Shown: positions 8,985 to 19,418, numbered from the stretch's first letter. The stretch is 64,000 nt of DNA from Deltaproteobacteria bacterium (GCA_026388715.1 JAPLJF010000035.1:62001-126000), one strand, 5' to 3'. Notes: a model not told the origin generated them from the sequence alone. Translations and numbers: made by a program.

Positions 8985-10210
8985 AGAAATTTATGCTCCC
9001 GGATATCTGCCCGGTTGCAGACTGTGACAGACGCAGACGCCCCTCTGATTGGAAAGGCATCATTCCTCACTGTGCCAACAGTACCAAAAATTGCAAACAG
9101 TGAGTACACGAACCATGTTATTTTCGTGTACTCCAATGCAAGCATCATGCTTCCCATGAGCCATATTATTCCACAAGATATCAGCATAATGCGCTGATCG
9201 CGTTTAAGATGCAAAATCCCCCTGATGCACAAAATGATTACTCCCACAAAGGCAATAAATCCTTGGATACCAAGTTCGCTCAGGACAGAAAGTGGCGTGT
9301 TATGTGCCACACCCTTTTCATAATATTTGGCGATAGCTACCCTTAATGCGCCAGCTCCAACCCCTATATAATTAGAATCATCAAATACAGACACAACTGC
9401 TTGCCAAATATTTCCACGATCCGAGAAATTACCCGATCGTATTTCCCCTCCTGTATCGGCAATACGCTCATAGATACTTTCCGGAAGCAGACCGGCAGCA
9501 ATAAAACCAATAATTGCTACAAAGACAAGCATACTTAACAGGGTAACAAATCTAATCCGCTGGCCGGAGAGCGGAATCATAATCAGCGCCAGCAACATGC
9601 AGATAATCCCGGTACGGGAACCAGTGAGCAGGATGGCCACTGCGGCAACCGCCAGAAAGAAGATGATTATTCTTTTTAAACTCTTCGACTGATTTGCAGT
9701 TTTGGAAAAATACCACGCCAGCGGGATCCCCATAGCAATGATCATCGCCATTTCATTCGGGTCAGAACCTGCTGCCGCGTATCGTTCGGCTGTAGAATAG
9801 TAGGAAAGCTTATAAGCATAATCCCAAAAAGTTGAACCACAGGCAACATAACATCCGAATATATATGCCAACATGAGGATTTCCAACTTTTTGGGTGTAT
9901 CGAAATACTGGTATATAAGCCAGGTCATCACAAAAAGTTGCAAGCAGGTAATAATCTTTTCCTGACTCAAATCCTCAGAAGCTGTCCAGAAATAACTTAT
10001 TATGACACAGGCAACGAAGAGAATCAGAAACTTGAATAACAACGGTAGTTTCTTGATCTTTCCTGTTATTGCGATATCAAAAAAACTCAAAAAAAGTGCG
10101 GTAATTCCGATTAAACGGCTCACGGTACCAAAACCAGGAATAGTAATGACACCCTCCCAAGGAATGGTAAAGATGTACAGTGCTATGAGATAAAAAGCTA
10201 TTTTTTCCAT
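8981..10210 (-). CDS. O-antigen polymerase/ligase family protein (Wzy-like)
   Basis: A polytopic membrane protein (409 residues, about ten to twelve hydrophobic segments) of the Wzy/WaaL superfamily. The signature GSRTGIICMLLALI lies near residue 195. The large periplasmic loop carries GVGAGALRVAIAKYY and the HNTPLSVLSELGIQG motif with its key histidine near 300. Given Wzx, Wza and Wzc homologues in the same region, polymerisation of lipid-linked repeat units is the likeliest role, though ligases share these motifs. A second family member lies at 36677-38131. The gene is noticeably AT-rich compared with its right-hand neighbours. Confidence 0.85.
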   Translation of the reverse strand: MEKIAFYLIALYIFTIPWEGVITIPGFGTVSRLIGITALFLSFFDIAITGKIKKLPLLFKFLILFVACVIISYFWTASEDLSQEKIITCLQLFVMTWLIYQYFDTPKKLEILMLAYIFGCYVACGSTFWDYAYKLSYYSTAERYAAAGSDPNEMAMIIAMGIPLAWYFSKTANQSKSLKRIIIFFLAVAAVAILLTGSRTGIICMLLALIMIPLSGQRIRFVTLLSMLVFVAIIGFIAAGLLPESIYERIADTGGEIRSGNFSDRGNIWQAVVSVFDDSNYIGVGAGALRVAIAKYYEKGVAHNTPLSVLSELGIQGFIAFVGVIILCIRGILHLKRDQRIMLISCGIIWLMGSMMLALEYTKITWFVYSLFAIFGTVGTVRNDAFPIRGASASVTVCNRADIREHKFL

Positions 10211-10217
10211 TCAATAC

Positions 10218-11252
10218 TCACAGGTACCCGATCATGAACGCGATTCTCTGCACAAAGGTATGTGACGATGAAGCCGCCCGCTGCCCGGCATCGCATATCT
10301 CGCGAAGAGTTGGCTGGTCGGCAAGAAGTTGCTCCAGCCGCTCTACGAGGCAACCGCTGTCGAACGGCACATACTCCCTTTCGGGCTCCAGCCAGGTTGC
10401 CAGATACGGTCTGGCCTCAGCCACCTGACAGGTCCCCGCCCCCGGAATTGCGAAAAACATGGGGTTGACCGGCTTCCCCCCGTCATCCTGGTGGACATTG
10501 ATGCAGACCTTAGCCCGGGACAAATAGCCCGCAAGGGCATCGGGTGAAAGGTACGATGCAATACATGGTATCAAAAGCTGTTTTCTGAGCCTGAAATCAC
10601 CCAAGTGCGTTCCCGTCGTCCCGATAAATCCGCAGTGGTACCTATCGGCCAGCCCCGATGCCGACAACTCCAGCAGGCACTCCCGCCTCACAGTGTAGTC
10701 ATTTGTCAGAGCACCGGCAATGGTTCCGGTGAACAGAATATCGAAATCTTTTTCCTCGAACCGGCACCGCGGCCAATAGATGGCGTCGTCATACCCCACC
10801 GGAAGCCAGGTACCATGGACTCCCATCCGTTCCGCGTCGGCACCGTCGATACAGAAGGCATGCCGGGCTATCTGGGCGATATCCATCTGGCCGGGACACC
10901 GTTCAAGAGAATCGTACACCCAGCTCAATAGGGGAACCTGCAGCCCTTGCAATTGCTCCATCGTATCTTCTTCAAGCTTCTCGCCTTTTAGCACCAGGAG
11001 AAGGTCAGGCTTCCGCTGACGGACAGAAGGGATTACTTCATCACGCAGGACTGTGTTGAACGAATGACCCAAATGACTGCCGTTCGTATCGGTCAGTTTG
11101 TCCCACTGCCTCAGCACGACATTCCGGGGAGGGGGGTCATACAGGAACGGCTGGACATCCCACCCCAGTGTCCTGAATGCACTACAAACACTGTTGGTAA
11201 TGCCGGCGAAGCTTAATCCCACGATTGCGGCAGTTTTGGTCATGCGGTTCAT
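10218..11252 (-). CDS. Glycosyltransferase, CgeB/Glyco_trans_1_2-like
   Basis: The protein resembles CgeB-like glycosyltransferases. It has [15 protein letters not shown] and [13 protein letters not shown] in the N-terminal half. The C-terminal half has [30 protein letters not shown] and [20 protein letters not shown], where the family reads the modified-sugar donor site. I place the start at the ATG at 11252 because it overlaps the stop of the upstream acetyltransferase gene as ATGA. A start at 11354 would lie deep within that gene. No membrane segments are seen, so it should act in the cytoplasm on the growing lipid-linked unit. Confidence 0.78.
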   Translation of the reverse strand: MNRMTKTAAIVGLSFAGITNSVCSAFRTLGWDVQPFLYDPPPRNVVLRQWDKLTDTNGSHLGHSFNTVLRDEVIPSVRQRKPDLLLVLKGEKLEEDTMEQLQGLQVPLLSWVYDSLERCPGQMDIAQIARHAFCIDGADAERMGVHGTWLPVGYDDAIYWPRCRFEEKDFDILFTGTIAGALTNDYTVRRECLLELSASGLADRYHCGFIGTTGTHLGDFRLRKQLLIPCIASYLSPDALAGYLSRAKVCINVHQDDGGKPVNPMFFAIPGAGTCQVAEARPYLATWLEPEREYVPFDSGCLVERLEQLLADQPTLREICDAGQRAASSSHTFVQRIAFMIGYL

Positions 11253-11875
11253 CCTTGTTCTGTTCCGACGCAGTAATCGATGAATTGCCGGATATCCGGC
11301 CCGGACAGAAACGGTATCGCTGACCGGACGCGCGCTTCGTCCCATTCCCACCATTTGATCTCAAGCAGTTGTGCAACGGTCTCAGGATCAAACCTCGACC
11401 GTATGACCTTTGCCGGCACACCTCCCACCAGACTATAAGGGGGGATATCCCTGGTAACGACGGAACGCGCTGCTATCACTGCCCCATGACCGACCGTAAC
11501 GCCGGACATGATCATGACGTCCGCACCTATCCAAACATCGGAACCGATGACGATATCACCGTTGCTGGAGGGCATGCCGTCCTCGAATGCCCCCGGCAGG
11601 TTCCACTGGTACCGAAACGGGTAGGTGGACACCCAGCCCACCGGGTGTATGCCACCGGTAACCAGGACGACATTCCTGGCAATGGAGCAGTAACTACCGA
11701 TGATGACCTTGCGCTCGCTGCCCTTATAGGCATCGATAACCGGTAGTCCGTAAGTATGCTTCCCAACCTGCAGGGTGCCGAGGCCACGCTGCCTCTTGTA
11801 TTCGTAGTACTGGTTCTGCCTCATGACGAAATCACTCAGGAGATGGATGCCCTTCTGGATGACGTCCTTTATCAT
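11249..11875 (-). CDS. Left-handed beta-helix acetyltransferase (CatB/VatD-like)
   Basis: A 208-residue xenobiotic-acetyltransferase-type LbH protein. It shows [62 protein letters not shown] and [12 protein letters not shown]. In this family the histidine in the GGxH segment is catalytic. It is the third such acetyltransferase in the cluster, implying several acetylated positions in the polymer. The start overlaps the neighbouring long gene by four bases. Confidence 0.88.
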   Translation of the reverse strand: MIKDVIQKGIHLLSDFVMRQNQYYEYKRQRGLGTLQVGKHTYGLPVIDAYKGSERKVIIGSYCSIARNVVLVTGGIHPVGWVSTYPFRYQWNLPGAFEDGMPSSNGDIVIGSDVWIGADVMIMSGVTVGHGAVIAARSVVTRDIPPYSLVGGVPAKVIRSRFDPETVAQLLEIKWWEWDEARVRSAIPFLSGPDIRQFIDYCVGTEQG

Positions 11876-13368
11876 GATACCTCCATCGACTGTGCAGCCG
11901 GGGCCGACCCTAACATGCTTCCGGTTCTTAGTGCAGCAACGATGTTGTCTACCGCCTCACTGCCGAACGCCGTGTAATTATCCTTAACATATTGCTGCAG
12001 ACGTTCCAAAAGTCTTCTACGATACTCCTCATCACCCGCTATGTGCTGCAGTTCAGCAGCCAGGTTCTGACTGCTGCTGACCCTTGGGCATCCTGCCGAG
12101 TCCACCAACTCCAGCCCCCCCCGGAGAGGAGTTGAGAGGACATCCAGCACAACCACCGATTTTCCCTTGATGACCGCCTCATGACCAAAGCTGCTGTCAT
12201 GACAGCAGACGACGTCGCTGACCGCCATTGCCTCGTCGATCGTCAATACCCCGTTTGCCAGAAACCGTACCGCTGGATATGCCCGCGCCAGGTTTGCATA
12301 GAACTCCAATTTTTCCGACGGATGCAACCGGACCACCCCGACCAGTATAGTCTTGGTCAATGCCTCGCAGAAAGTTTCTGCAAGTATTCTACGGTCAATA
12401 TCCTTGACCGGGCTGGTAGCAAGCATCACCACGGGGGTGGAAAGGTCGATCCTCATCCTTTTGCGAACCAATAGGCTGTCGACGCCAATAAAATTGGAAA
12501 TATGGGGTGCACCGGTCTTCAGCACTTTTCGCGGACTTGTTCCCATCTCCATCAACTGGCGCCGCTGGTGTTCTCCCCAACAAAATATCTGGTCGGCAAG
12601 CACTGGTGTATATCCGTGAGGGGGGTTGATCACTCCATGTACCAAGGTACTGGTCCGAAGCCCACGTTCGCGGGCCGCCAGCACCAGACATGAAGCCATA
12701 GCATTACGGTCAAACTCCGTCACCACCATCTTTGGCCGCAATTGATCCAACAGACAGCCGCACGCCAGCACCCTGCGGGAATGGATTACAAGATACTTAA
12801 CGAGTAGTGGGAGGATTCGCAGCGTCACGCCGTGGCGCCGGCACACGGTCACCATTTTCGGTAGCCAACTCCGGAGACACCGCACAAACTCACGGCGCCA
12901 CGGCCCTGTATCGCTTCCGGGGACATCGCTCCATGCCAGGAACATCGCCCCGGCAGGCAGTTTCTCCCGCATTACCGGATTGCTGCCGAAGACCACACAG
13001 TTTTCAGGTCCAATCGCCTGCACCAGCGGCAGCACCATGTCCCGCAGCGACTGCCTGTCATAAATCCAGGTAAACAGCACCTTGTCCTGCATCCCTTTAC
13101 CATCCATAGGACGACCACTGGAACGTGCCATGAAATGGAAAACACACCCCAGCAGGTCACGAACCATGTTTTTAAGACTCCAGTCATAATTGCCATCCAG
13201 CAGGTGGATTGCCAACATGTCCCCCAGGGTGAAACCAATGGGCACTCCGGCAAACCGCGGCTCGGCCAACTCCCGCTCCATCTCGAAGAGCATGTCTGCC
13301 GTTATGTTGTTAACCGCAAAAGCTGGCATCAGTGTATATACTGGTGCGACGTGAAAGGTACAATCCAT
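11872..13368 (-). CDS. Uncharacterised GT-B-like surface carbohydrate protein
   Basis: A 498-residue soluble protein I cannot assign to a named family with certainty. The C-terminal 250 residues look GT-B-like: [20 protein letters not shown], the [11 protein letters not shown] loop, [29 protein letters not shown], and later [21 protein letters not shown]. This resembles CDP-glycerol glycerophosphotransferase, polysialyltransferase and UDP-GlcNAc-epimerase-like folds. The N-terminal 220 residues are unrecognised. It lies between the flippase and an acetyltransferase gene with a four-base overlap to the latter, so a role in assembling the repeat unit is inferred from context only. Confidence 0.7.
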   Translation of the reverse strand: MDCTFHVAPVYTLMPAFAVNNITADMLFEMERELAEPRFAGVPIGFTLGDMLAIHLLDGNYDWSLKNMVRDLLGCVFHFMARSSGRPMDGKGMQDKVLFTWIYDRQSLRDMVLPLVQAIGPENCVVFGSNPVMREKLPAGAMFLAWSDVPGSDTGPWRREFVRCLRSWLPKMVTVCRRHGVTLRILPLLVKYLVIHSRRVLACGCLLDQLRPKMVVTEFDRNAMASCLVLAARERGLRTSTLVHGVINPPHGYTPVLADQIFCWGEHQRRQLMEMGTSPRKVLKTGAPHISNFIGVDSLLVRKRMRIDLSTPVVMLATSPVKDIDRRILAETFCEALTKTILVGVVRLHPSEKLEFYANLARAYPAVRFLANGVLTIDEAMAVSDVVCCHDSSFGHEAVIKGKSVVVLDVLSTPLRGGLELVDSAGCPRVSSSQNLAAELQHIAGDEEYRRRLLERLQQYVKDNYTAFGSEAVDNIVAALRTGSMLGSAPAAQSMEVS

Positions 13369-13407
13369 CGAACATGCTGTGCAAACAAACTGATTCGAAA
13401 CATGAAA

Positions 13408-14667
13408 CTACTCCTTTTCAATTCCACAACGGTAGAGAAAAATTACTGCCAAGTAACTTGTCACCAAAAAAAACACCCTTCCCGCCAGCATTGCCTGGGG
13501 AAAATGCACCAGGGCGACGCCCCCACGGTTCAGCAACAGCAGGACTCCGTAATAGACCACCATTCCACCGATCACCGCAGCAAGATATAGATCCTGCCGC
13601 TTGACCACATTGAACACGTTGTTCACCGGGGCAATTGCCATCGTCGCCGCCACCACCACCGCCCACCGGGAGGCCTCGATCCCCTCGGCATAGTTGGGCA
13701 TCAGGAGGTTGACCGCCAGCGGCAGCAGCAGCCAGCAGATGGAAACAATCGGTACCATGCAGAGGATCGTTGCCACCACCGGCTTGACTGACAGGGCAAC
13801 CAAGCGGCGCACCGACCTGGTACGGCCATACTCCTCTGACATCTTCGGATAGAGTATCTGGGAAACGGCCATCGGCAGCGTTTCCACCGCCAGTCCCGCC
13901 ATAACAGACAATTGGTACAGCCCGAGAGACTTCACCCCCGCAAACTTCAGCACTAGGGTACAATCCAGCACAATCCACCAGGCATAGAGCTGCCCCACGA
14001 GAAAAATCGGCGCACCGATCTTCAGCAGGTGCACCAGATGCCTCCGGTCCCAGTGAGGCCCCACCTTCAACGGCCGCCAGTACCAAAGCAGCACCATCCC
14101 GGCCGCCCCCATCAAGGCCAGCCGCAAACAGAGGCCGTAAAACCCGAACAACCAGACCAGCCCCACCAGCACGAATGCCAGGCCGTTCTGCACCACATTG
14201 ATGGCCGACAGGCGGGCGAAATCGCCCCCCGTCCGATAAGTGGTCTGGAGATACAGCTGGGAGTAAAACAGCAGAAAGAGGCTGACCGCATAGGTCACCC
14301 ATCCCGCTGCCAGTTTGAGCTGGCCACCCGCGGCATACCAGGCCGCCAGCACAAGCAGTACCCCGGCTCCGGCCCCACCGATCAGCAGAGCCCATGCCTG
14401 GCCGGCGGCAGCCAAAGACTCAGCCCGCGGCCGGTCATCCTGGCCGATGTAGTAGGGAAGCTCCCGGTTCAGGCCGTTCAGGATACCCAATTGCAGAAAC
14501 GAGGCATAACCCAGAATAAGTCCCATGCCGTTGAACAGGCCCAGTACCGCCGGTGCTGCATACCTGGCCGTCAGGACTCCACCTGCCAGTCGCAGGACCA
14601 TATTCAGCAGGTTTCCTCCCGCAAACACCGCGACAATGACCGATATTGACGATCTGCTACCAGCCAT
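13408..14667 (-). CDS. Wzx-type polysaccharide flippase (MOP/MATE superfamily)
   Basis: A 419-residue membrane protein with about twelve hydrophobic helices. The N-terminus includes NMVLRLAGGVLTARYAAPAV, typical of the polysaccharide-specific flippases (PST family), which move undecaprenyl-linked repeat units across the inner membrane. The central GAPIFLVGQLYAWWIVLDC and ILYPKMSEEYGR segments fit the family. It is the only flippase seen in the window and therefore the likely partner of the Wzy-like polymerase and the Wza/Wzc exporter. Confidence 0.87.
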   Translation of the reverse strand: MAGSRSSISVIVAVFAGGNLLNMVLRLAGGVLTARYAAPAVLGLFNGMGLILGYASFLQLGILNGLNRELPYYIGQDDRPRAESLAAAGQAWALLIGGAGAGVLLVLAAWYAAGGQLKLAAGWVTYAVSLFLLFYSQLYLQTTYRTGGDFARLSAINVVQNGLAFVLVGLVWLFGFYGLCLRLALMGAAGMVLLWYWRPLKVGPHWDRRHLVHLLKIGAPIFLVGQLYAWWIVLDCTLVLKFAGVKSLGLYQLSVMAGLAVETLPMAVSQILYPKMSEEYGRTRSVRRLVALSVKPVVATILCMVPIVSICWLLLPLAVNLLMPNYAEGIEASRWAVVVAATMAIAPVNNVFNVVKRQDLYLAAVIGGMVVYYGVLLLLNRGGVALVHFPQAMLAGRVFFLVTSYLAVIFLYRCGIEKE

Positions 14668-14703
14668 ATCGGCCAGCGCTCCAATCTCCTGTTGTCGGCG
14701 ACA

Positions 14704-16692
14704 TCAGAACTCCGACCAGTCTACATTCAACTGGTGGGCGTAGCCGTCAGTGAGCCGTCGCCAGCCGTTAGGACGCACCCCACCCCCAGTATTGAACACC
14801 ACATCCCCCCGCGTGAAGTACCCGGACGTCGGCATGGTAGATGCCCCGGTGACCGCCACCCCATCCAGTTGCCTGGGGGTGGTGTTGCCTCGCATGAGAC
14901 GGGACGCGTCGGTGGTATCACTCAGGGTTATGCCGGAGATGATGCAGTAAGTGTCACTCCCGACGGTCTTGTCGGCAGGAGCCAGCGAGACGAAGATATG
15001 TAGCTGCTCAGCATCAGCGGGAATGGACACCGAACCACTAAACCAGTTCCAGGTATTATTCTTATAAATCCGCGAGTGGTTGTACGAGCCGGAATATCTG
15101 TTACCGGTCTTTGCCTGAATGATCAAACGCGGATAGGAGGCCGGCGCGGTGAACGTCCCGCTGTCGGGAGTAGCCGGCACATAGACCCAGAACCCGTAAC
15201 GGATGGTTTTGCCCCGTGCCCAGTTCAGGTACTTATCGTCAAGGTTGAGGTAGACCAGCGGGGCCTTGTAGGGCGGGACAGCGGATATCCTGATTCCCCC
15301 TCCCCCGTAGGTGTTTTCCTCCTCAATCCCGACGGCAGCATTTATCCGAACCTCCGGCTTGAATCCCTTAAAGGTCCGGGGGTAGGGATTTTCGAACACA
15401 TTGTAGTCCGGCACGAAGCTCTTACTGCTGTCCTGGATGTTTTCCAAGTTGGCGTCCGCGTATGCATTGACCAGCGTACCGGAAAATGTACCAATTTTGG
15501 TATGTTCAGTTGTCTCCAGATTGGAAGAGAGATTTACACCCAGTATATTAATATCAGCCTTGTCGAACCGCAGGATGCCGTTATCCCTGTCGAGACAGGA
15601 ATACGTTCCGCCGATGATATTCATTTTTTTAACGTCAGCATTGGAAGTGTGATCATATCCTGCCAGAATGTTGTATTTTTGCTGCTGATTATTCGCCTTC
15701 AATCCCACTTCCATATATACGTCCTGCAGTGTCACGCCGGTGGCGCTCCTGATGCGGATACCCGCATACTCATTGTCTTCATACACACCTGAAATCGTCG
15801 TTGCAGCGCCGCTGTCGAAGTCCAGACCGATGTAGTTATTTTCGCAGAACGCCTGCAAGCGGTTGCCGTTAAACTGGCTGACATACACACCGGTGCGGTT
15901 GCCAAAGGCCCAAATATTTGACACCTCGGCAATCCAGCCAAACAGGGAGTATCCCTTGTCAAAACCAATTACGAATAGGTCCCTGAGGCAGAAATGATAG
16001 AAAGGGTCATCTACCATGATGCCGACACTGCCTGGTGTTCTCCCGCTTCCGGAGACCAACATTTTTTCCAGGTACCAACGCCGGTAAGCGTCACCGGATA
16101 TCTTCAGGGCCGGCATTGAGAAACCTGGCGGAGTACTAATGCGGGTTTCGTTATCGGCCGAGCCAACTCCCCGCATCGAAGCCTTGAGCATAATTGTTGA
16201 CTTGATCAGATAATTGCCGACCCCCAGACTAACTACTCCACGGTGCACATCTATGGCATCGTGGGCCTTCTGGATGGAGCTAGTGCAGTCAACGGTTCCG
16301 TTGCCAACGGCCCCCCACCACTCGGGGTACACATCAGTAACGCTGCCCGGTTCGAACTTGACGATACCCGGCCCGTGAAACACCTGATAGCGCCCCACCT
16401 CAAAGGGGGACTTGATCGTGAGAATTCTGTCGGGGTCGATGGAGATGCCTCCGCCCCTAACCACGGAAAGGGACAACGATTCCGGAATAGTCAGGTTCTC
16501 TGATACTGTTATGGTGCCGGATATTAATATAGTAGCCGGTTTAGTGCCTATAGCTGCCACAGCCTCAGACAGATTTTGGTATTCCCCGGCATCCACGAAT
16601 GATGGAGTGGTGGTCGCGTGCGCAACCACTATCGCGAAGCAGAGAAAAAAGAACTGCAGCAACATCTGTTGTGAAAGTGTACGGAACATCAT
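14704..16692 (-). CDS. Secreted right-handed beta-helix protein (pectate lyase superfamily)
   Basis: A 662-residue protein with an N-terminal signal peptide (hydrophobic stretch about 8-25 ending in AHATTT). The YPEWWGAVGNGTVDCTSSIQ motif marks the start of the beta-helix in pectate-lyase-3-like proteins of exopolysaccharide clusters. Many short repeats follow. After about residue 460 comes a beta-sandwich-like region with aromatic residues that could bind sugar. It probably acts in the periplasm or outside the cell as a lyase, hydrolase or epimerase on the polymer made here, or as a structural matrix protein. No catalytic residues can be assigned. Confidence 0.75.
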   Translation of the reverse strand: MMFRTLSQQMLLQFFFLCFAIVVAHATTTPSFVDAGEYQNLSEAVAAIGTKPATILISGTITVSENLTIPESLSLSVVRGGGISIDPDRILTIKSPFEVGRYQVFHGPGIVKFEPGSVTDVYPEWWGAVGNGTVDCTSSIQKAHDAIDVHRGVVSLGVGNYLIKSTIMLKASMRGVGSADNETRISTPPGFSMPALKISGDAYRRWYLEKMLVSGSGRTPGSVGIMVDDPFYHFCLRDLFVIGFDKGYSLFGWIAEVSNIWAFGNRTGVYVSQFNGNRLQAFCENNYIGLDFDSGAATTISGVYEDNEYAGIRIRSATGVTLQDVYMEVGLKANNQQQKYNILAGYDHTSNADVKKMNIIGGTYSCLDRDNGILRFDKADINILGVNLSSNLETTEHTKIGTFSGTLVNAYADANLENIQDSSKSFVPDYNVFENPYPRTFKGFKPEVRINAAVGIEEENTYGGGGIRISAVPPYKAPLVYLNLDDKYLNWARGKTIRYGFWVYVPATPDSGTFTAPASYPRLIIQAKTGNRYSGSYNHSRIYKNNTWNWFSGSVSIPADAEQLHIFVSLAPADKTVGSDTYCIISGITLSDTTDASRLMRGNTTPRQLDGVAVTGASTMPTSGYFTRGDVVFNTGGGVRPNGWRRLTDGYAHQLNVDWSEF

Positions 16693-16718
16693 AATATCTC
16701 GCTTTTATATGGAGTAAA

Positions 16719-17765
16719 TCAAAGCAGATCCCAACTGACCGGGGTCCCTTTTTTCACGTCCATGGTCACAGAACGTCCCAGGAACGTCTCAAAATACTTT
16801 GGAAGCAGTCCGAGTCCAGGCCGAACCACTCGCAGATTTTTTTCTGTGAAAACATCACCTGCCTTCATATCAACTGCCACATAGAGTGAGCGTCGGAACT
16901 GCAGCGACGCCTTTTCCTTCTCTGTCGGGCCGTAAACGACGCTCCCCAGTGCCTGCCAAGCGCGCTCTGTTTCAACGACAAGCGCTTTCAGCTCGTCTGG
17001 CTCTAGGGAGAATGATGCATCCACTCCCCCATCAGCCCGTGAAAGGGTGAAATGCTTTTCAATAACCGTTGCGCCCAAGGCCACGGCGGCAACTGAAACA
17101 CCAACCCCCATCGTGTGGTCCGAAAGTCCGACTTCGCAGCCGAACAACTCGTGCAGATGCGGAATAGTCAGGATATTGGTGTTCTCCGGCTTTGCCGGAT
17201 AGGTACTGGTGCATTTGAGCAGGATCAACTCCTCGCAGCCGGCCTCTCGAGCGGCCGTTACTGCCTCGTCAAGTTCAGCGATAGTAGCCATGCCGGTTGA
17301 CATGATAATAGGCTTGCCCGTAGCTGCTACCTTGCGGATCAGAGGGAGATGAATATTTTCGAATGAAGCGATCTTGTAACACGGCACATCCAGACTTTCG
17401 AGAAAGTCCACCGCCGTGTCATCGAATGGCGTGCTGAATGGAATGATGCCCAGTTCACGAGCGCGATCAAAAATCGGCTTGTGCCATTCCCACGGAGTGT
17501 AGGCTTTGCCGTAAAGCTTGTAAAGAGATGTGCCAGCCCAGAGACTGTTGGGATCGCTGATGTGAAACTCCCGCTCATCCAGATCAAGCGTCATAGTGTC
17601 GGGTGTGTAGGTCTGGATCTTCAGCGCATGGGCCCCGGCCTTGGCAGCGGCCTCGACGATTTCCAATGCGCGCTCTAACGACTGGTTGTGATTGCCGGAC
17701 ATCTCGGCAATCACAACGGGTGGATGATCTCGCCCAATTGATCGATTACCTACTACTAGAGTCAT
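16719..17765 (-). CDS. pseI: Pseudaminic acid synthase
   Basis: PseI condenses 2,4-diacetamido-2,4,6-trideoxy-L-altrose with phosphoenolpyruvate to form pseudaminic acid. The NeuB-type TIM barrel is complete (VVIAEMSGNHNQSLERAL, ALKIQTYTPDTMT, FSTPFDDTAVDFLE, KIASFENIHLPLI, STGMATIAELDEAV, LLKCTSTYPA, GLSDHTMGVG, EKHFTL). A C-terminal SAF antifreeze-like domain follows (RRSLYVAVDMKAGDVFTEKN). EMSGNHN and the SADGG-like RADGGVD segment favour pseudaminic over sialic acid synthases. I use the ATG at 17765, just after the pseH stop. An upstream in-frame start at 17792 would overlap pseH. Confidence 0.93.
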   Translation of the reverse strand: MTLVVGNRSIGRDHPPVVIAEMSGNHNQSLERALEIVEAAAKAGAHALKIQTYTPDTMTLDLDEREFHISDPNSLWAGTSLYKLYGKAYTPWEWHKPIFDRARELGIIPFSTPFDDTAVDFLESLDVPCYKIASFENIHLPLIRKVAATGKPIIMSTGMATIAELDEAVTAAREAGCEELILLKCTSTYPAKPENTNILTIPHLHELFGCEVGLSDHTMGVGVSVAAVALGATVIEKHFTLSRADGGVDASFSLEPDELKALVVETERAWQALGSVVYGPTEKEKASLQFRRSLYVAVDMKAGDVFTEKNLRVVRPGLGLLPKYFETFLGRSVTMDVKKGTPVSWDLL

Positions 17766-17767
17766 CG

Positions 17768-18328
17768 TTAAGCCCTTTTTTTTCCAAAGCAACGAATCTT
17801 GAATGTTTCACGTTCTGCAGGCCAGGTTGCGCCAAATTTTGCCAGACATACAATGTCTTCGTACTTACCATTTTTCGCATAATGCTCAATAAACTTACCC
17901 TCATGAGCAAAGCCAAATTTTTCATGCAGCCTTATTACACCTGCGTTAAATATAAATACTTCAGCACACAATTTTCTGATCTTAAGAGTCGAAAATGCGT
18001 AATCAAGTGCTATAAACTCCATTGCCGAACCGGCACCACGTGGCACGTCCGTTTCGCCCAAATAAAATGCCCAAGAACAGCGTCCATGCTGACGATTAAT
18101 ATTTGTAAAAGAAACAAAGCCAATTGCCCTCCCTTCATGCAAGAAAAGAAAAAATGCGGCGGTAGTATCAACCAAAGCACGACCGTACCAAGCGTCATGT
18201 TCCTGTTGTGAGATGACATGGTCACTATACATATTGCAGCGAACCCTTTCAGAGTTTCGCCATTCCAAGATGCGGTCCTTGTCATCCAGTTCAATGGGTC
18301 GTAATGAAAAGCTTTCGTAATTAAGCAT
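17768..18328 (-). CDS. pseH: UDP-4-amino-4,6-dideoxy-beta-L-AltNAc N-acetyltransferase
   Basis: A GNAT-fold acetyltransferase of about 186 residues that N-acetylates the 4-amino group of the pseudaminic acid precursor. It shows LRPIELDDKDRILEWRNSERVR at the N-terminus, a typical start for PseH, then IGFVSFTNIN and the acetyl-CoA-binding region around PRGAGSAMEFIALDYAF. RLHEKFGFAHEG follows, as in RimJ/PseH-like proteins. The ATG at 18328 follows the pseG stop; a TTG at 18337 is possible. It sits between pseG and pseI, the usual order in pathway clusters. Confidence 0.9.
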   Translation of the reverse strand: MLNYESFSLRPIELDDKDRILEWRNSERVRCNMYSDHVISQQEHDAWYGRALVDTTAAFFLFLHEGRAIGFVSFTNINRQHGRCSWAFYLGETDVPRGAGSAMEFIALDYAFSTLKIRKLCAEVFIFNAGVIRLHEKFGFAHEGKFIEHYAKNGKYEDIVCLAKFGATWPAERETFKIRCFGKKRA

Positions 18329-18329
18329 T

Positions 18330-19418
18330 TTAACCAACCATTATTTCTGCAACATTATTTTTCCTTGAAAGTGATACAAGTTCTAAGGAAGCCATTGATA
18401 ACTCAGAGCGCAATTTTTCATTCACAACTAACTCTCTAATTTTATCGACTAGCTCTTTAATAGTTACCTGTATAGCATCACCAAGATTGATTTGAACCCC
18501 AGCCATCTCCAAGTCTTTAGCAGCTTTACTCTGATTTTCAGCAAGCACTAAAACGATTGAAGGCAAACCCATGCAACAACGCTCCCACGTCGCCGAACCA
18601 CCCGCACCTATCGCCAGATCGGCTGCTGCCATCAACTCCGCCATCTTGTTGGTTTGGACATGGCAAATAAATCCGTGCTGTGCGCATGCCATCTTGATTT
18701 GCTCACGACAAGGATGCTGTGCGCCTATCACCACATCAACACGCAGATCAAAAATGTTAATTTCGGCCAGCGCCTCAATTGCACGGCCTGTGTAGTTATC
18801 CATATCTATACCACCAAAGAACACCAATACACGATTGACTGGTCCGCTGCGCGGCTTGATCTGTTCGTGCAGTTGACAAAACTCATCACGCAACAAAGCA
18901 TAACGTGGCCCCAGCAATAACTGGCAGTGTGCCGACACTTTGCCGGTGTAGCGAGTCTGCATGTCTGCATAGAAATTTTGATCCAGCAGTACATCACAAT
19001 CGTGCTGACGATCAGCGATGTCGTCAATAACCATGATCTGTTTCACGGTTCCGCGCAATGCACTTTCCCAACGCGCATCCAGTGCATAGTGATCAACGAT
19101 GAGCCACTCCCAAGTCTGATTGGACAGTGCATGAATAGTATCTTGCGCATCTTGCATTTGACTAACACCCAACCAATATGCATGCGCCAACTCATCCCCG
19201 GGTGATTTTGCTGCATCTTTACCCAGTGAAACGAACTCTATGTCTTTAGTTGCCAGCATGTCACGCAAATGCATGGGCAGTTCACGGCTGAGAAAACGAA
19301 TATGTGCTCTGTGCTGTTTCAACCCATCCGCCAAAGTCAGACAGCGCATGAAATGTCCCGTGCCGATTTGTCTAGAGGCATCTACGCGAAATGCAATTTT
19401 AATATTATTTTTTTTCAA
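18330..19418 (-). CDS. pseG: UDP-2,4-diacetamido-2,4,6-trideoxy-beta-L-altropyranose hydrolase
   Basis: PseG removes UDP from the diacetamido-trideoxy-altrose intermediate. The protein is a MurG-like GT-B fold acting as a hydrolase. RVDASRQIGTGHFMRCLTLA carries the catalytic histidine at about residue 22. DHYALDARWE, DDIADRQHDCDVLLDQN and GPRYALLRDEF follow, then the UDP site AIGAGGSATWERCCMGLPS near 285. Length (362) is normal for the family. It is followed by pseH without a gap. The gene is AT-rich in its 5' and 3' parts. Confidence 0.93.
   Translation of the reverse strand: MKKNNIKIAFRVDASRQIGTGHFMRCLTLADGLKQHRAHIRFLSRELPMHLRDMLATKDIEFVSLGKDAAKSPGDELAHAYWLGVSQMQDAQDTIHALSNQTWEWLIVDHYALDARWESALRGTVKQIMVIDDIADRQHDCDVLLDQNFYADMQTRYTGKVSAHCQLLLGPRYALLRDEFCQLHEQIKPRSGPVNRVLVFFGGIDMDNYTGRAIEALAEINIFDLRVDVVIGAQHPCREQIKMACAQHGFICHVQTNKMAELMAAADLAIGAGGSATWERCCMGLPSIVLVLAENQSKAAKDLEMAGVQINLGDAIQVTIKELVDKIRELVVNEKLRSELSMASLELVSLSRKNNVAEIMVG

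Noticed and set aside
13418-14395. 325-codon minus-strand alternative frame within the flippase gene
   Set aside because: Gly/Ala/Arg-rich shadow of the GC-rich flippase gene; the true frame has the expected transmembrane helices.
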